A DNA stretch of 64,000 nt from Lacrimispora celerecrescens (GTDB lineage: Bacteria > Bacillota > Clostridia > Lachnospirales > Lachnospiraceae): positions 62,001 through 126,000 of the forward strand of contig NZ_JPME01000007.1 of the NCBI RefSeq assembly GCF_000732605.1. The letters are read 5' to 3'. Position 1 is the first letter of the stretch; each line of letters opens with the position of its first letter. Below the pieces are notes generated by a model. The model did not search any database and was not told the origin of the DNA. It saw only the letters and a list, made by a program, of their open reading frames with translations. This document shows positions 54,397 to 62,670 of the stretch, in pieces. The translations under genes were made by a program, and so were the position numbers.

Positions 54397-54600
54397 CTAG
54401 CCCTTCAGACCGCTGGTAGCAATAAGAGCCTTATTATAAGTTGTATCGTCTGTTTCTCGGTCGTACTTAAATAAATAAGCGGCCATAAAGTCATTCCATT
54501 CAAAAACAAAAGAAGTAATTGCCATGGCAGCAATTATTTCCGCCGTTATGCATGGATTTCCATAAAACGTCCATATTAATACTGTCTTCCGGGAAATCAC
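54397..54600 (-). pseudogene. Possible remnant of a carbohydrate ABC permease C-terminus
   Basis: The frame ending at 54397 reads AAMAITSFVFEWNDFMAAYLF and ends IATSGLKG. The first part resembles the EAA-loop/last-helix region of MalG-type permeases (AIFSFIxxWNDFL), and the end resembles their common GAVKG terminus, but the usual intervening helix is missing. No convincing start or Shine-Dalgarno. If correct it is a deleted permease gene upstream of the isomerase-type gene. Confidence 0.3.
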
Positions 54601-54635
54601 TCCGAAAGATAGTATAACAATGGAGGGAATATTAT

Positions 54636-54809
54636 ATGAGCCCAAAGGAATTAACTTATATCGAAGATGCTCTTGGCCATGAGCAATTTTTGAAAACCCA
54701 ATGCCAGCAAGCAGCGCAGAATCTTCAGGATCCTGAATTAAAAGCTTGTGCGCAGCAGCTTATGCAGAAGCACCAGCAGATTTTTGACAGCTTCTACAAC
54801 TTAGTGTAA
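54636..54809 (+). CDS. Small spore-coat-associated protein
   Basis: A 57-aa helical protein: MSPKELTYIEDALGHEQFL, then QCQQAAQNLQDPELKACAQQ and QKHQQIFDSFYNLV. Composition (Gln-rich helices, two Cys) and position immediately before a CotF-type gene suggest a spore coat partner; such short genes commonly precede cotF-like genes in clostridia. GGAGG lies nine bases before ATG. The 13-nt gap to the next gene indicates one transcript. Confidence 0.75.
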   Translation: MSPKELTYIEDALGHEQFLKTQCQQAAQNLQDPELKACAQQLMQKHQQIFDSFYNLV

Positions 54810-54822
54810 GGAGGAATCACAT

Positions 54823-55068
54823 ATGGATGACAAGTGTATTATGGAAAACCTGCTCCACACCACAAAAGGTGTGTGTGACTTATACCTGCATGGAACCATC
54901 GAATCCCCTACGATGAACGTACATCAGGCATTTGATACCGCACTAAGCGACAGCCTGTGCATGCAGGGCGATATCTACAAGAAAATGTCCGCAAAGGGAT
55001 GGTACACTACAGATCAGGCAGAACAGCAGAAACTTACGAAAGTTAAAAGCCAGTTCGCAGGAATGTAA
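54823..55068 (+). CDS. CotF-family spore coat protein
   Basis: An 81-aa protein of the Coat_F family: DKCIMENLLHTTKGVCDLYLHG, then VHQAFDTALSDSLCMQGDIYKKM and SAKGWYTTDQAEQQKL. The C-terminal GWY segment is characteristic. It indicates a spore-forming host. AAGGAGG lies eight bases before ATG. It ends in a terminator that also faces the hydrogenase gene on the other strand. Confidence 0.88.
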   Translation: MDDKCIMENLLHTTKGVCDLYLHGTIESPTMNVHQAFDTALSDSLCMQGDIYKKMSAKGWYTTDQAEQQKLTKVKSQFAGM

Positions 55069-55076
55069 ATAAAAAA

Positions 55077-55121
55077 GCTATGGGTGTTCCCAATAAAAAG
55101 GGGAGCATCCATAGCCTTTTT
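55077..55121. terminator. Terminator between the cotF-like and hydrogenase genes
   Basis: GCTATGGGTGTTCCC (55077-55091) pairs with GGGGAGCATCCATAGC (55100-55115) apart from small mismatches; T5 follows, and A6 precedes it for the other strand. Confidence 0.85.
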
Positions 55122-55122
55122 G

Positions 55123-56574
55123 TTAATGTCTGTGCATTGCCACTTCTTCAAGGCCCTGGTTCCGTAAGTTCTCATGAACTTCTCTTCCATCCGCCTGTTT
55201 GATCAGCAAATCACGGGCTTTCTTTGCTTCATTCTCACTCTTATGCCTGCTGGGGCCGCCTACACAGCCACCCACACATGCCATTCCTTCTATGAAGTCC
55301 CCAGGAAGCCTGCCAATCTTAAGAAGCATCAGAGCCTTCTTGCACTCAGCCGCCCCATTGCATTTAAGGACTTCGATATCCGTACTTTCTCCAGACTCTT
55401 TTAAACATTCTAAAACAGCTGCAGTCACACCGCCGCCATTACCAAAACGCTTACCAAATACAGATCCTGCCTGGTAGGTGTTTTCTTCCGGCTCAAGCTC
55501 TACGCCCTTTGATGCCATCATTGCCTGAATTTCTCCAAGAGTCAGGGCATAGTCTGCGTTGTCTTTAATATTTAAGTCCAGAGTTTCGCTTTTCTTTGCA
55601 ATACACGGTCCTATGAATACGGTGATTGTCTCCGGGTCCTTTTCTTTCAGCATCCTGGATACAGCGCACATAGGGGATACGGTAGTGGACATATTCTCAA
55701 GGAGCATAGGATAATGCTGTTTAATCATATTCACAAATGCCGGACAGCAGGATGTAGTCATCTTTCTGCCCTCTTTATAAGCTTCCGCCCATTCCGCTGC
55801 TTCAGCGGCAGCGGTTAAATCGCCGCCTAAGGCAACCTCGATCATATCCTGGAAACCGATTTTCTTTAAAGCAGTTCTCCAGCTTGCCATGGTGATTTCC
55901 GGACCGTACTGGCCTTCCGTAGCCGGAGCGACCATAGCAACCACCCGTTTCCCGGCATTAATAAGGTTAATGACATCCACCAGGAATGTCTTGGAATCAA
56001 TCGCACCAAAGGGACAGCCATGAATGCAGGCTCCGCACTGAATGCATTTGCTCTCATCAATGACTACAATGCCGTTTTCATCCATGGTTATGGCATCCAC
56101 AGGACAGCTTTTCTTACATGGACGAGTCAGATCTGCAATGGCGTTATAAGGACATGCCTGGGAACACTTTCCGCATTCCTTGCATTTATCAGGATCAATA
56201 TAGGCACGATCACGTCCCATGCTGATGGCACCAAAATTACAGGAACTCTGGCACGCCTTACCCATACACAGCTGGCAGTTATCGGTTACCACATACCGGG
56301 CGATGGGACAGTCTTCACAGGCAGAGCTGATTACCTGGACCACGTTCTTGGTATCCCTTCCGCTGGGGCAGAGACCTTCCGCTAAGCGGATTCTCTCTCT
56401 GATGATTTCCCGTTCCCTGTAAATGCAGCAGCGGAACTGGGCCTTGGGACCTGGAATGATATTATAAGGTATCTCATTTCTCTTCTCATCCAGTTTACCC
56501 TCCCATGCAAGTTTCGCCACTTCATTTAAAACCTGATGCTTTATGCGAAGTAATGTCGCATCATTTGTTGCCAT
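55123..56574 (-). CDS. Monomeric [FeFe] hydrogenase, group B-like
   Basis: A 483-aa protein. The N-terminus has several cysteine groups (CCIYRERE, CPSGRDT, CEDCPIARYV, CQLCMGKACQSSC), then ferredoxin sites CKECGKCSQACP, CKKSCP and CIQCGACIHGCP. The H-cluster domain has L1 TSCCPAF, L2 GPCIAKK and L3 MACVGGCVGGP. This arrangement matches the group B/monomeric type, with a possibly catalytic but little-studied role. The ATG at 56574 has AAGGAGG six bases upstream; the frame extends to 56598. Last gene of the PAS-sensor operon, 55 nt after the phosphatase gene. Confidence 0.9.
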   Translation of the reverse strand: MATNDATLLRIKHQVLNEVAKLAWEGKLDEKRNEIPYNIIPGPKAQFRCCIYREREIIRERIRLAEGLCPSGRDTKNVVQVISSACEDCPIARYVVTDNCQLCMGKACQSSCNFGAISMGRDRAYIDPDKCKECGKCSQACPYNAIADLTRPCKKSCPVDAITMDENGIVVIDESKCIQCGACIHGCPFGAIDSKTFLVDVINLINAGKRVVAMVAPATEGQYGPEITMASWRTALKKIGFQDMIEVALGGDLTAAAEAAEWAEAYKEGRKMTTSCCPAFVNMIKQHYPMLLENMSTTVSPMCAVSRMLKEKDPETITVFIGPCIAKKSETLDLNIKDNADYALTLGEIQAMMASKGVELEPEENTYQAGSVFGKRFGNGGGVTAAVLECLKESGESTDIEVLKCNGAAECKKALMLLKIGRLPGDFIEGMACVGGCVGGPSRHKSENEAKKARDLLIKQADGREVHENLRNQGLEEVAMHRH

Positions 56575-56629
56575 ATTTTTCCTCCTTAGAACTTCCACGT
56601 TTCGTGGCTGTGTGAATATCTATCCAAAT

Positions 56630-57811
56630 TCAATAATAGGTTACCGTAACCCTTTTCCCCATTTCTTCCACTACATGCTTTAACTGCTCCACAAGATTCT
56701 GGCGGATCCCCAAATCAAAGGGCAGGCCAGGATTCTGATAAGCGCTGTTAATGGCCATTCCCACGTATAATTGTAGCTCCGTACAATCCTCAATGATCAT
56801 CTTCGCTACCATGGAAGCACCGTTTGGCTTATCCAGCTCCAGGAAAAACTCCTCTGTGACAGATTCATTCTTCACATAACGCCTTAAAAGCTTCAGTACT
56901 TTATTTAATGTCAAAACACCTTCCGTAACCAGCTCAATTCCTTCAATATAAGCGATTGGCGGAATGTCCGGATCATCGTAATTTAAGGAAACCGACAACT
57001 CCTTTTCAGTCACCCTGGAAACAATATTGGCACTGGTCCCTCCGCAGACGACTTTCTTAGCGGTATCATCTCCTGACAGGAAGTCATACACCATAACGCA
57101 GTCGTCCTCTGGCTTTTTGGGTGGGCCTGTCATCAAATGCACCGGCTTGCGGTCAATGATCCTCATAACGGCAACCGTGGTATCATCGCCGGGACGGTGC
57201 TGATACAGTTCATCACAGGCACCGGTCAATGTAGTAGCTAGACGAGCTGCGGATATGGTCAGGCGGTACTGCTTCACTGCATAGGAAGCGACATCCTCCC
57301 ACAACCAGCCAAAATTCAGAAGTTTCCCCACTCCTGCATGGATGGTCCCGTCACTCATGAGAATCAGCGCATCTCCCTTTTTCACTTTAAAACGGTACTC
57401 ATTGATCTTTTTATCCCGGATGACCCTGACATTTCGGGGTATGGAAACAAGGTTCCCATCCCTGATGAAGATACAGCCGGGATTATCAAATTCCACCAGA
57501 TAAGCTTCACCGTCATGAAACACCTGAAGGATGCTGAAGGTCGAATAAGCCACCTGACGCACCTGACATACCGGAAGGGTCTCCACAATGGTTTCCACAC
57601 ACTCTTCCAGGGTCGCACCATTTAGGAACATGGTTCCAAGAATCTTGGAGGTCATGGTTGCCAGAATATTGGCCTTTACCCCGCTGCCCATCCCGTCGGC
57701 AAGAATCATAATATTGGAATCCTCAGTCTGCAAAAGTTCAACCTTATCTCCGCATAAAACTTCCTTGAATTTATTCAGACTTGTGTATGCAACATCTACG
57801 GTAACTCCCAT
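56630..57811 (-). CDS. SpoIIE-type PP2C serine phosphatase
   Basis: A 393-aa phosphatase. SNIMILADGMGSGVKANILA near residue 35 and LILMSDGTIHAGVG near 150 supply metal-binding Asp residues, and HRPGDDTTVAVMRI the last one; a C-terminal region of about 170 aa (from PVHLMTGPPKKPEDD) is of unknown function. GTG at 57814 is in frame, but ATG at 57811 has GAGG seven bases upstream and overlaps the sensor-hydrogenase stop codon by one base. It is coupled to a PAS-hydrogenase sensor and would dephosphorylate a protein phosphorylated by a HATPase kinase. The layout resembles the hfs cluster of Thermoanaerobacterium. Confidence 0.9.
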   Translation of the reverse strand: MGVTVDVAYTSLNKFKEVLCGDKVELLQTEDSNIMILADGMGSGVKANILATMTSKILGTMFLNGATLEECVETIVETLPVCQVRQVAYSTFSILQVFHDGEAYLVEFDNPGCIFIRDGNLVSIPRNVRVIRDKKINEYRFKVKKGDALILMSDGTIHAGVGKLLNFGWLWEDVASYAVKQYRLTISAARLATTLTGACDELYQHRPGDDTTVAVMRIIDRKPVHLMTGPPKKPEDDCVMVYDFLSGDDTAKKVVCGGTSANIVSRVTEKELSVSLNYDDPDIPPIAYIEGIELVTEGVLTLNKVLKLLRRYVKNESVTEEFFLELDKPNGASMVAKMIIEDCTELQLYVGMAINSAYQNPGLPFDLGIRQNLVEQLKHVVEEMGKRVTVTYY

Positions 57812-59541
57812 CACTTAACCTCACTTTCACTTCCCTCATCCAATAAGGATTTGCAAAGCTTTGTTAAGGTAGTCTTGGTCTCCGCTGTAGTTTCTCCTAA
57901 GAGACCGGCAATTTCCTGAGCCACCATCATCTGCTTGTGAATGACCTTCTGCGCCAGGGCAATGGTTTCCAGTTTCCTTTCGTAGTCCTGCATTGCCTGT
58001 TCTTCTTCTTTGGTAATATCGATGAAGGTAGCTAATACCACATCTTCTTTTTCAATGTATAGAATATTCTGCAGAGTAGAAATATGGTATTCCCCATAAG
58101 TCACCTTTTTTCCATGGATCTTTTGGTGAGAATTATAAACCCACTGGAAATCCGAAGGATCAATGAGTTCATATAAATACATGGTTAAAGCTTCCTGCCT
58201 GGTTTTCCCGAAATATTTTTCTCCCACAGCAGAATACTCTAAAATTTTCATATCTTTATCCACGATCAGAACAATATTGGGAGAGGTCTGCATCACGAGA
58301 TTGGATAACGACTCTGATTTTTCATGCATAAATGGTATGCACATATTAAGTTCTGCCTTTTTCTGAAAAACGGCTATAGCCTTTTCCCGGCAGGTGGAAT
58401 AACCGCAGGCGCCGCAGTTTAATTCATCCTCCGGCCTGGTCTTTCCAGTCATTTTTAATATTTCCTGGATCTGTACTTCCGTAGGCATAACATCTTTAGG
58501 AGCACGGTCCAGGAACAGCTTTCGAAAGGAGATACGCTCCATAACAGGGGCCAGCTCTTCTTTTGGCACTGGTTCCTTTTCAATGGTTTCCTCCATATCC
58601 AGCTTGATCTTGAATCTGGATACGTTCTCGTCCTCTACGGTGGGACCCTTGATGCAGCCGCCGGAGCACATATTCATCTCAATAAAACAGCCCTTAATGC
58701 CTCCCCGCAGCATGCTTTCGCACAAATCCATACAGTTAAGGCATCCATGAACATAAAACTTCCGATATCCATCCCGCTCCTCTTCCGTGGCCAGAACAGA
58801 ATTTACCACTCCATTGGTAACCGGATAAAGGCGGTTGACTTTGGGGTCGCTTGCAAATGGGACATCCTCGCAATCTTCAATGGTGATTTCCTCTTCAGAA
58901 AGCCACCTGGAAATATCATTGAAATTCAGGACAGCATCAATATAGCCATCATGGCGAGGGTCTCCGGCCTCCTTTTTCTTAGCAATGCACGGTCCAAGGA
59001 AAACCACCTTTACCTCAGGTCCCAGTTCTTTTTTTAACATCTTTCCATGGGCAATCATAGGAGATACCACAGGAGCCATATATGGAATCAGCTGGGGGTA
59101 ATAAATCTCTATCAAATCATTGACGCTGGGGCAGCAGGTGGTGATGATATTCTCCATCTTCCCTTCACTCAAAAGCCTGGCATATTCCGCTGTTACAACT
59201 GCCGCTCCCTCCGAAGTCTCCCTTACGTCATAAAATCCCAGCTTCCGCAGTGCACCGTTAACCTGGCCGATGGTCTTATAGTTTAACAGTCCCATATAAG
59301 ACGGTGCCAGGGAAATAACCGTCCGGATCCCTGCGTCAATGTAACTCTTCACCAGATCCAGATCACTTATGAGAGTTTTTGCCGACTGTGGACATACCTG
59401 CATGCATTTACCGCATAAAATGCACTTATCCGGCATAATTTCAGCCCGCTCATCTTTAATCATGACAGCCTTGACTTCGCAATTACGAATACATTTATAG
59501 CAATGTTTGCATTTAGTAGCCTTGAAATCAATGATCCCCAT
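57811..59541 (-). CDS. Sensory [FeFe] hydrogenase with PAS domain (group C, HydS-like)
   Basis: A 576-aa protein. Two N-terminal [4Fe-4S] sites (CKHCYKCIRNCE, CILCGKCMQVCP), an H-cluster domain with L1 TTCCPSV, L2 GPCIAKK and L3 MCSGGCIKGP, a four-Cys motif (LNCGACGYSTC ... LNMC, near 395-425), then a PAS domain (SPNIVLIVDKDMKILEYSAVGE, about 440-540) and a C-terminal helical signalling segment with no kinase domain. This is the layout of putative H2 sensors such as Thermotoga HydS. Output probably passes to the SpoIIE-type phosphatase encoded next. GGAGG lies eight bases before ATG. Confidence 0.93.
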   Translation of the reverse strand: MGIIDFKATKCKHCYKCIRNCEVKAVMIKDERAEIMPDKCILCGKCMQVCPQSAKTLISDLDLVKSYIDAGIRTVISLAPSYMGLLNYKTIGQVNGALRKLGFYDVRETSEGAAVVTAEYARLLSEGKMENIITTCCPSVNDLIEIYYPQLIPYMAPVVSPMIAHGKMLKKELGPEVKVVFLGPCIAKKKEAGDPRHDGYIDAVLNFNDISRWLSEEEITIEDCEDVPFASDPKVNRLYPVTNGVVNSVLATEEERDGYRKFYVHGCLNCMDLCESMLRGGIKGCFIEMNMCSGGCIKGPTVEDENVSRFKIKLDMEETIEKEPVPKEELAPVMERISFRKLFLDRAPKDVMPTEVQIQEILKMTGKTRPEDELNCGACGYSTCREKAIAVFQKKAELNMCIPFMHEKSESLSNLVMQTSPNIVLIVDKDMKILEYSAVGEKYFGKTRQEALTMYLYELIDPSDFQWVYNSHQKIHGKKVTYGEYHISTLQNILYIEKEDVVLATFIDITKEEEQAMQDYERKLETIALAQKVIHKQMMVAQEIAGLLGETTAETKTTLTKLCKSLLDEGSESEVK

Positions 59542-59543
59542 GA

Positions 59544-59783
59544 TTACAGCCTCCCCATGATCTCTTTGTCAAAAAACTCCTTTGTATCTTCTGGTTTTAA
59601 CGAGTATAATTGACCCTCCACGGTCACACAGACGCCATTTACACAATCACCGCAGCAAAATGACCCGTTTAAATCCACCTTATCCTCCAGATGGTTTTCC
59701 TTCACAAGGGTCTGCAGCTGTGCGATGATATCTCTGGAACCCTTTAAATGGCATGCGCTCCCTATACATATTGTTACTCTCAT
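59544..59783 (-). CDS. Small [2Fe-2S] thioredoxin-like ferredoxin
   Basis: A 79-aa protein with cysteines in CIGSACHLKGS (residues 6-16) and FCCGDCVNGVCV, as in the NuoE/HydC C-terminal fold but without the helical N-terminal part. First gene of the four-gene sensor operon, two bases before the PAS-hydrogenase gene. It probably delivers electrons to, or from, the sensory H-cluster protein. Confidence 0.88.
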   Translation of the reverse strand: MRVTICIGSACHLKGSRDIIAQLQTLVKENHLEDKVDLNGSFCCGDCVNGVCVTVEGQLYSLKPEDTKEFFDKEIMGRL

Positions 59784-59835
59784 GAATATTCTCCCTCCAA
59801 ATTTTGTACCTTACATTTGATTGCCCTTTTGAAAT

Positions 59836-59864
59836 ATTATCGCACATCGTTATATTTCTATCAA
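59836..59864 (-). promoter_or_regulatory. Promoter of the PAS-hydrogenase operon
   Basis: TTGATA and GATAAT 17 bases apart on the minus strand, about 50 nt before the small ferredoxin gene. Confidence 0.6.
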
Positions 59865-59892
59865 TCTTTTTTTACCGATTTCCTGTTCTTTT

Positions 59893-61644
59893 TCACATAC
59901 AGGAAATAATTGTCTCCACAATCTCCTGCTTCTCTACATCAATAAGGCCATATGTATTCAGCCTCAGCTCCGGAATAACCGGAAGGCTTGCAAAGGCAAG
60001 GGTCATGAAAGGATCGATGCTGTCCCCAATTCCAAGGCTTCTTGTCTGGGTTTTTAACTCCTCAAGCCTTTCATCCACCCACTCAGCCGGCTCTTCACTC
60101 ATAAGTCCTGCGATAGGAAGAGGCAGCTCTCCCAAAAGCTTCCCTTCCGCTACGACTGCCAGGCCTCCCCGGTTCTTCCTCACGATGTTGGCAGCAAGAG
60201 CCATATCTTCATCATTGGTTCCCGCAACAATCAGGTTATGGGAATCGTGGGCAATGCTGGTGGCCACTGCTCCCCGTTTTAAGCCATACCCGCCTAAAAA
60301 GCCAAGTCCCATATGACCGGTATTGTGATGGCGTTCCAGCACTGCCATTTTCACGATGTCCTGCTCTAAGCTGACGCCGGGAGCGACCCCTTCCTTTTCT
60401 ACCCATGGAGCCAAAAGGGATTTGGTAGTCAGCTCTCCGGGAGTGAGACAAAGTACCCGGATGGTATTGCCTTTTTTCTTTATATGGAAATCTTCCGGAT
60501 GAATCTCGTCTAAATGGAAGGAATCGCCCACTCTGACAGGCGTTTCCACACTTCGCTGTTCAGCCGCAAGAATTTCCTCCTTCATTGCTCCGTTATCCGC
60601 TACCAGCTTTCCGTTTTTATATACTTGTTTTACCTCAAATTCATTGAGATCGGAAACAACAATGAAGTTTGCCTTATATCCCGGTGCAACGGCTCCTACA
60701 TCCCGAAGTCCAAAAAATTGGGCCGGATGAAAGGATGCCATCATGACAGCATGAACCGGATCAGCTCCCAGGCTAATTGCCTTTTTTATAATATAGTCCA
60801 AATGACCCAGCCGGATTAAATCCCCCGGATGCTTATCATCGGTGACCAGCATGCAGCGGTGATAATAAGGCTCTTTAAACAGAGGCATGAGAGCATTTAA
60901 ATTCCTGGCTGCCGTACCCTCCCGGATCATGATCCACTGGCCTCTTTTAAGCTTTTCCACGGCCTCTTCCCAATCGGAGCATTCATGGTCCGACTGCACT
61001 CCAGCGGTCACATAGGCATTTAATTCCTTGCCGGAAAGACCGGGAGCATGACCGTCGATCAGAAGATTTCTGTTCCTGGCCTCCTCTACCTTATCAAGGA
61101 TCCCTCTGTCTGCCCTTACGGTTCCGTAGGAGTTCATAAGCTCCGCAAGGCCCAGCACCCGTTCCTCTTCATAGAGCGGTGAAAGATTCTCAGCCGCCAG
61201 AACAGCCCCCGATTCATCAAGGCCTGTTGCCGGTACACAGGAAGGGAGCATAAAATATACGTCAAGGGTAAGTCCCTTAGTCCGCTCCATCATAAACCGG
61301 ATTCCTTCCGCACCTGCCACATTGGCAATCTCGTGAGGATCCGTAATGACCGCCTGAGTCCCATGAGGCACCACAGAACGCTCAAACTCTCCCGGAGCAA
61401 CCATGGAGCTTTCCAGGTGAATATGACCGTCAATCAGTCCAGGACAAACAACCGAGCCCCCCAGCTCGATCTCTGTCTGTCCCTCATATTCTCCCACTCC
61501 TACTATGTAACCATCCTCGATGGCAATATCTCCATTTTCCAGTTCAGCCGTAAAGACATTGACCACCCTGGCATTCTTTAGCACCAGGGACGCCTTTTTC
61601 GCCCCTGATGCTGCCAAAACCCGTTCTGCTAACATCCGATCCAT
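59893..61644 (-). CDS. ade: Adenine deaminase
   Basis: A 583-aa metal-dependent amidohydrolase converting adenine to hypoxanthine. VVCPGLIDGHIHLESSM near residue 70 holds the first His pair, then LIDGHAPGLSGKELNAY, DHECSDWEEA, LVTDDKHPGDL and, in the C-terminal domain, ERHHNTGHMGLGFLGGYG and AHDSHNLIVAGTN. Full length. It follows the purine nucleoside phosphorylase gene by 16 nt, so nucleoside and base salvage are expressed together. AAGGAGG precedes ATG. Confidence 0.96.
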   Translation of the reverse strand: MDRMLAERVLAASGAKKASLVLKNARVVNVFTAELENGDIAIEDGYIVGVGEYEGQTEIELGGSVVCPGLIDGHIHLESSMVAPGEFERSVVPHGTQAVITDPHEIANVAGAEGIRFMMERTKGLTLDVYFMLPSCVPATGLDESGAVLAAENLSPLYEEERVLGLAELMNSYGTVRADRGILDKVEEARNRNLLIDGHAPGLSGKELNAYVTAGVQSDHECSDWEEAVEKLKRGQWIMIREGTAARNLNALMPLFKEPYYHRCMLVTDDKHPGDLIRLGHLDYIIKKAISLGADPVHAVMMASFHPAQFFGLRDVGAVAPGYKANFIVVSDLNEFEVKQVYKNGKLVADNGAMKEEILAAEQRSVETPVRVGDSFHLDEIHPEDFHIKKKGNTIRVLCLTPGELTTKSLLAPWVEKEGVAPGVSLEQDIVKMAVLERHHNTGHMGLGFLGGYGLKRGAVATSIAHDSHNLIVAGTNDEDMALAANIVRKNRGGLAVVAEGKLLGELPLPIAGLMSEEPAEWVDERLEELKTQTRSLGIGDSIDPFMTLAFASLPVIPELRLNTYGLIDVEKQEIVETIISCM

Positions 61645-61660
61645 AAGAAAACTCCTCCTT

Positions 61661-62491
61661 TTATTTGCCCGCGATTTTGGTGATAGAAGCCGTTATCAGC
61701 CCTTTAAACAAAGGTGCAACCCTATCTGCTGTCTCTTGTACCTCTCCATGGCTTAATGGCTGGTCCGTAATGCCGCAGGCCATATTGGTAATACAGGAAA
61801 TGCCGCAAACCTTCATCCCCATGTGGTTTGCCGCAACCGCTTCACAAGCTGTGCTCATTCCTACCGCATCAGCTCCCAGAATGCGGCACATTTGAACTTC
61901 TGCCGGAGATTCATATGCCGGGCCGGAAAGCTGCATGTAAATACCCTCTCTAAGGCCGATCTCTTCTTCTCCTGCTGCCTCTCTGATGATCTGCTGAAGC
62001 TCTCTGCTGTAAACATCACTCATATCCGGGAATCTGGGTCCCAGCTCTTCTAAATTTGCCCCAATTAACGGAGACGGAACAAAGCTTGCAATATGATCCC
62101 TTAAGAGCATGAAATCCCCTGGCTTAAACTCCTTATTTACACCGCCGCAAGCATTGGTCAGAAACAAAACCTTCGCGCCCATAAGGCCCATGAGTCTGGC
62201 AGGAAGCACCACATCGGTCATTGGATATCCCTCATAGAAATGAACCCGTCCCTGCATGATGACCACCGGAACATCGTTAACATATCCGAATACAAATCTT
62301 CCTTTATGGCCTGCCACCGTTGAGATCGGAAATCCTTCAATGTCTTTATAATCAATGGAGGCCTCTACCTTTATCTCCTCTGCATATTCCCCAAGGCCGG
62401 ACCCCAGGATCAGCGCTATTTCCGGGACAAAGTCAGTCTTCTCCCGCACACTTTCCAAACAATTCTTAAGCTTTGCATATACTTCATTCAT
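61661..62491 (-). CDS. punA: Purine-nucleoside phosphorylase (PNP/MTAP type I)
   Basis: A 276-aa enzyme splitting inosine and guanosine with phosphate. ALILGSGLGEYAEEI carries the phosphate loop, GRVHFYEGYPM and FLTNACGGVNKEFKPGDFML the family core, and GMSTACEAVAANHMGMKV the base-binding stretch. The frame is open to 62641, but the extra codons lie in promoter and repeat sequence; AAAGGAG ten bases before the ATG at 62491 sets the start. First gene of the punA-ade operon. Confidence 0.95.
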   Translation of the reverse strand: MNEVYAKLKNCLESVREKTDFVPEIALILGSGLGEYAEEIKVEASIDYKDIEGFPISTVAGHKGRFVFGYVNDVPVVIMQGRVHFYEGYPMTDVVLPARLMGLMGAKVLFLTNACGGVNKEFKPGDFMLLRDHIASFVPSPLIGANLEELGPRFPDMSDVYSRELQQIIREAAGEEEIGLREGIYMQLSGPAYESPAEVQMCRILGADAVGMSTACEAVAANHMGMKVCGISCITNMACGITDQPLSHGEVQETADRVAPLFKGLITASITKIAGK

Positions 62492-62518
62492 ATACCATTT
62501 TCTCCTTTCAATGTTTAT

Positions 62519-62605
62519 GTCCATGCTTTCTGGACGTAAAGGTATACCCGCAGGGTGTTCCACAATCCCGTCAGACTTGCTGGACAAAGGTATATACAGT
62601 ATACC
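62519..62605 (-). repeat. Dispersed intergenic repeat, copy B, with a degenerate tandem copy
   Basis: GTCCATGCTTTCTGGAC (62519-62535) is followed by 22 more bases so that 62535-62557 equals 5210-5232 exactly. A weaker copy with CTTGCTGGACAAAGGTATA follows at about 62576-62600. It lies in the punA leader between promoter and start codon. Confidence 0.75.
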
Positions 62606-62612
62606 ACATTTG

Positions 62613-62641
62613 CTTATATATCTGTATCTATATTTTGACAA
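62613..62641 (-). promoter_or_regulatory. Promoter of the punA-ade operon
   Basis: TTGTCA (62641-62636) and TATAAG (62618-62613) with a 17-base spacer. Its -35 hexamer overlaps that of the divergent ABC-transporter promoter. Confidence 0.65.
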
Positions 62642-62664
62642 ATATGGGGGAATAATGATATACT
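62635..62664 (+). promoter_or_regulatory. Promoter of the ABC transporter operon
   Basis: TTGACA (62635-62640), 18 bases, TATACT (62659-62664). Near-consensus; the start site would be about 62671. Confidence 0.75.
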
Positions 62665-62670
62665 GAAGGT

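Noticed and set aside
62492-62641. N-terminal extension of purine nucleoside phosphorylase
   Set aside because: It would translate promoter and repeat sequence, and the family start is at 62491 with a good ribosome site.
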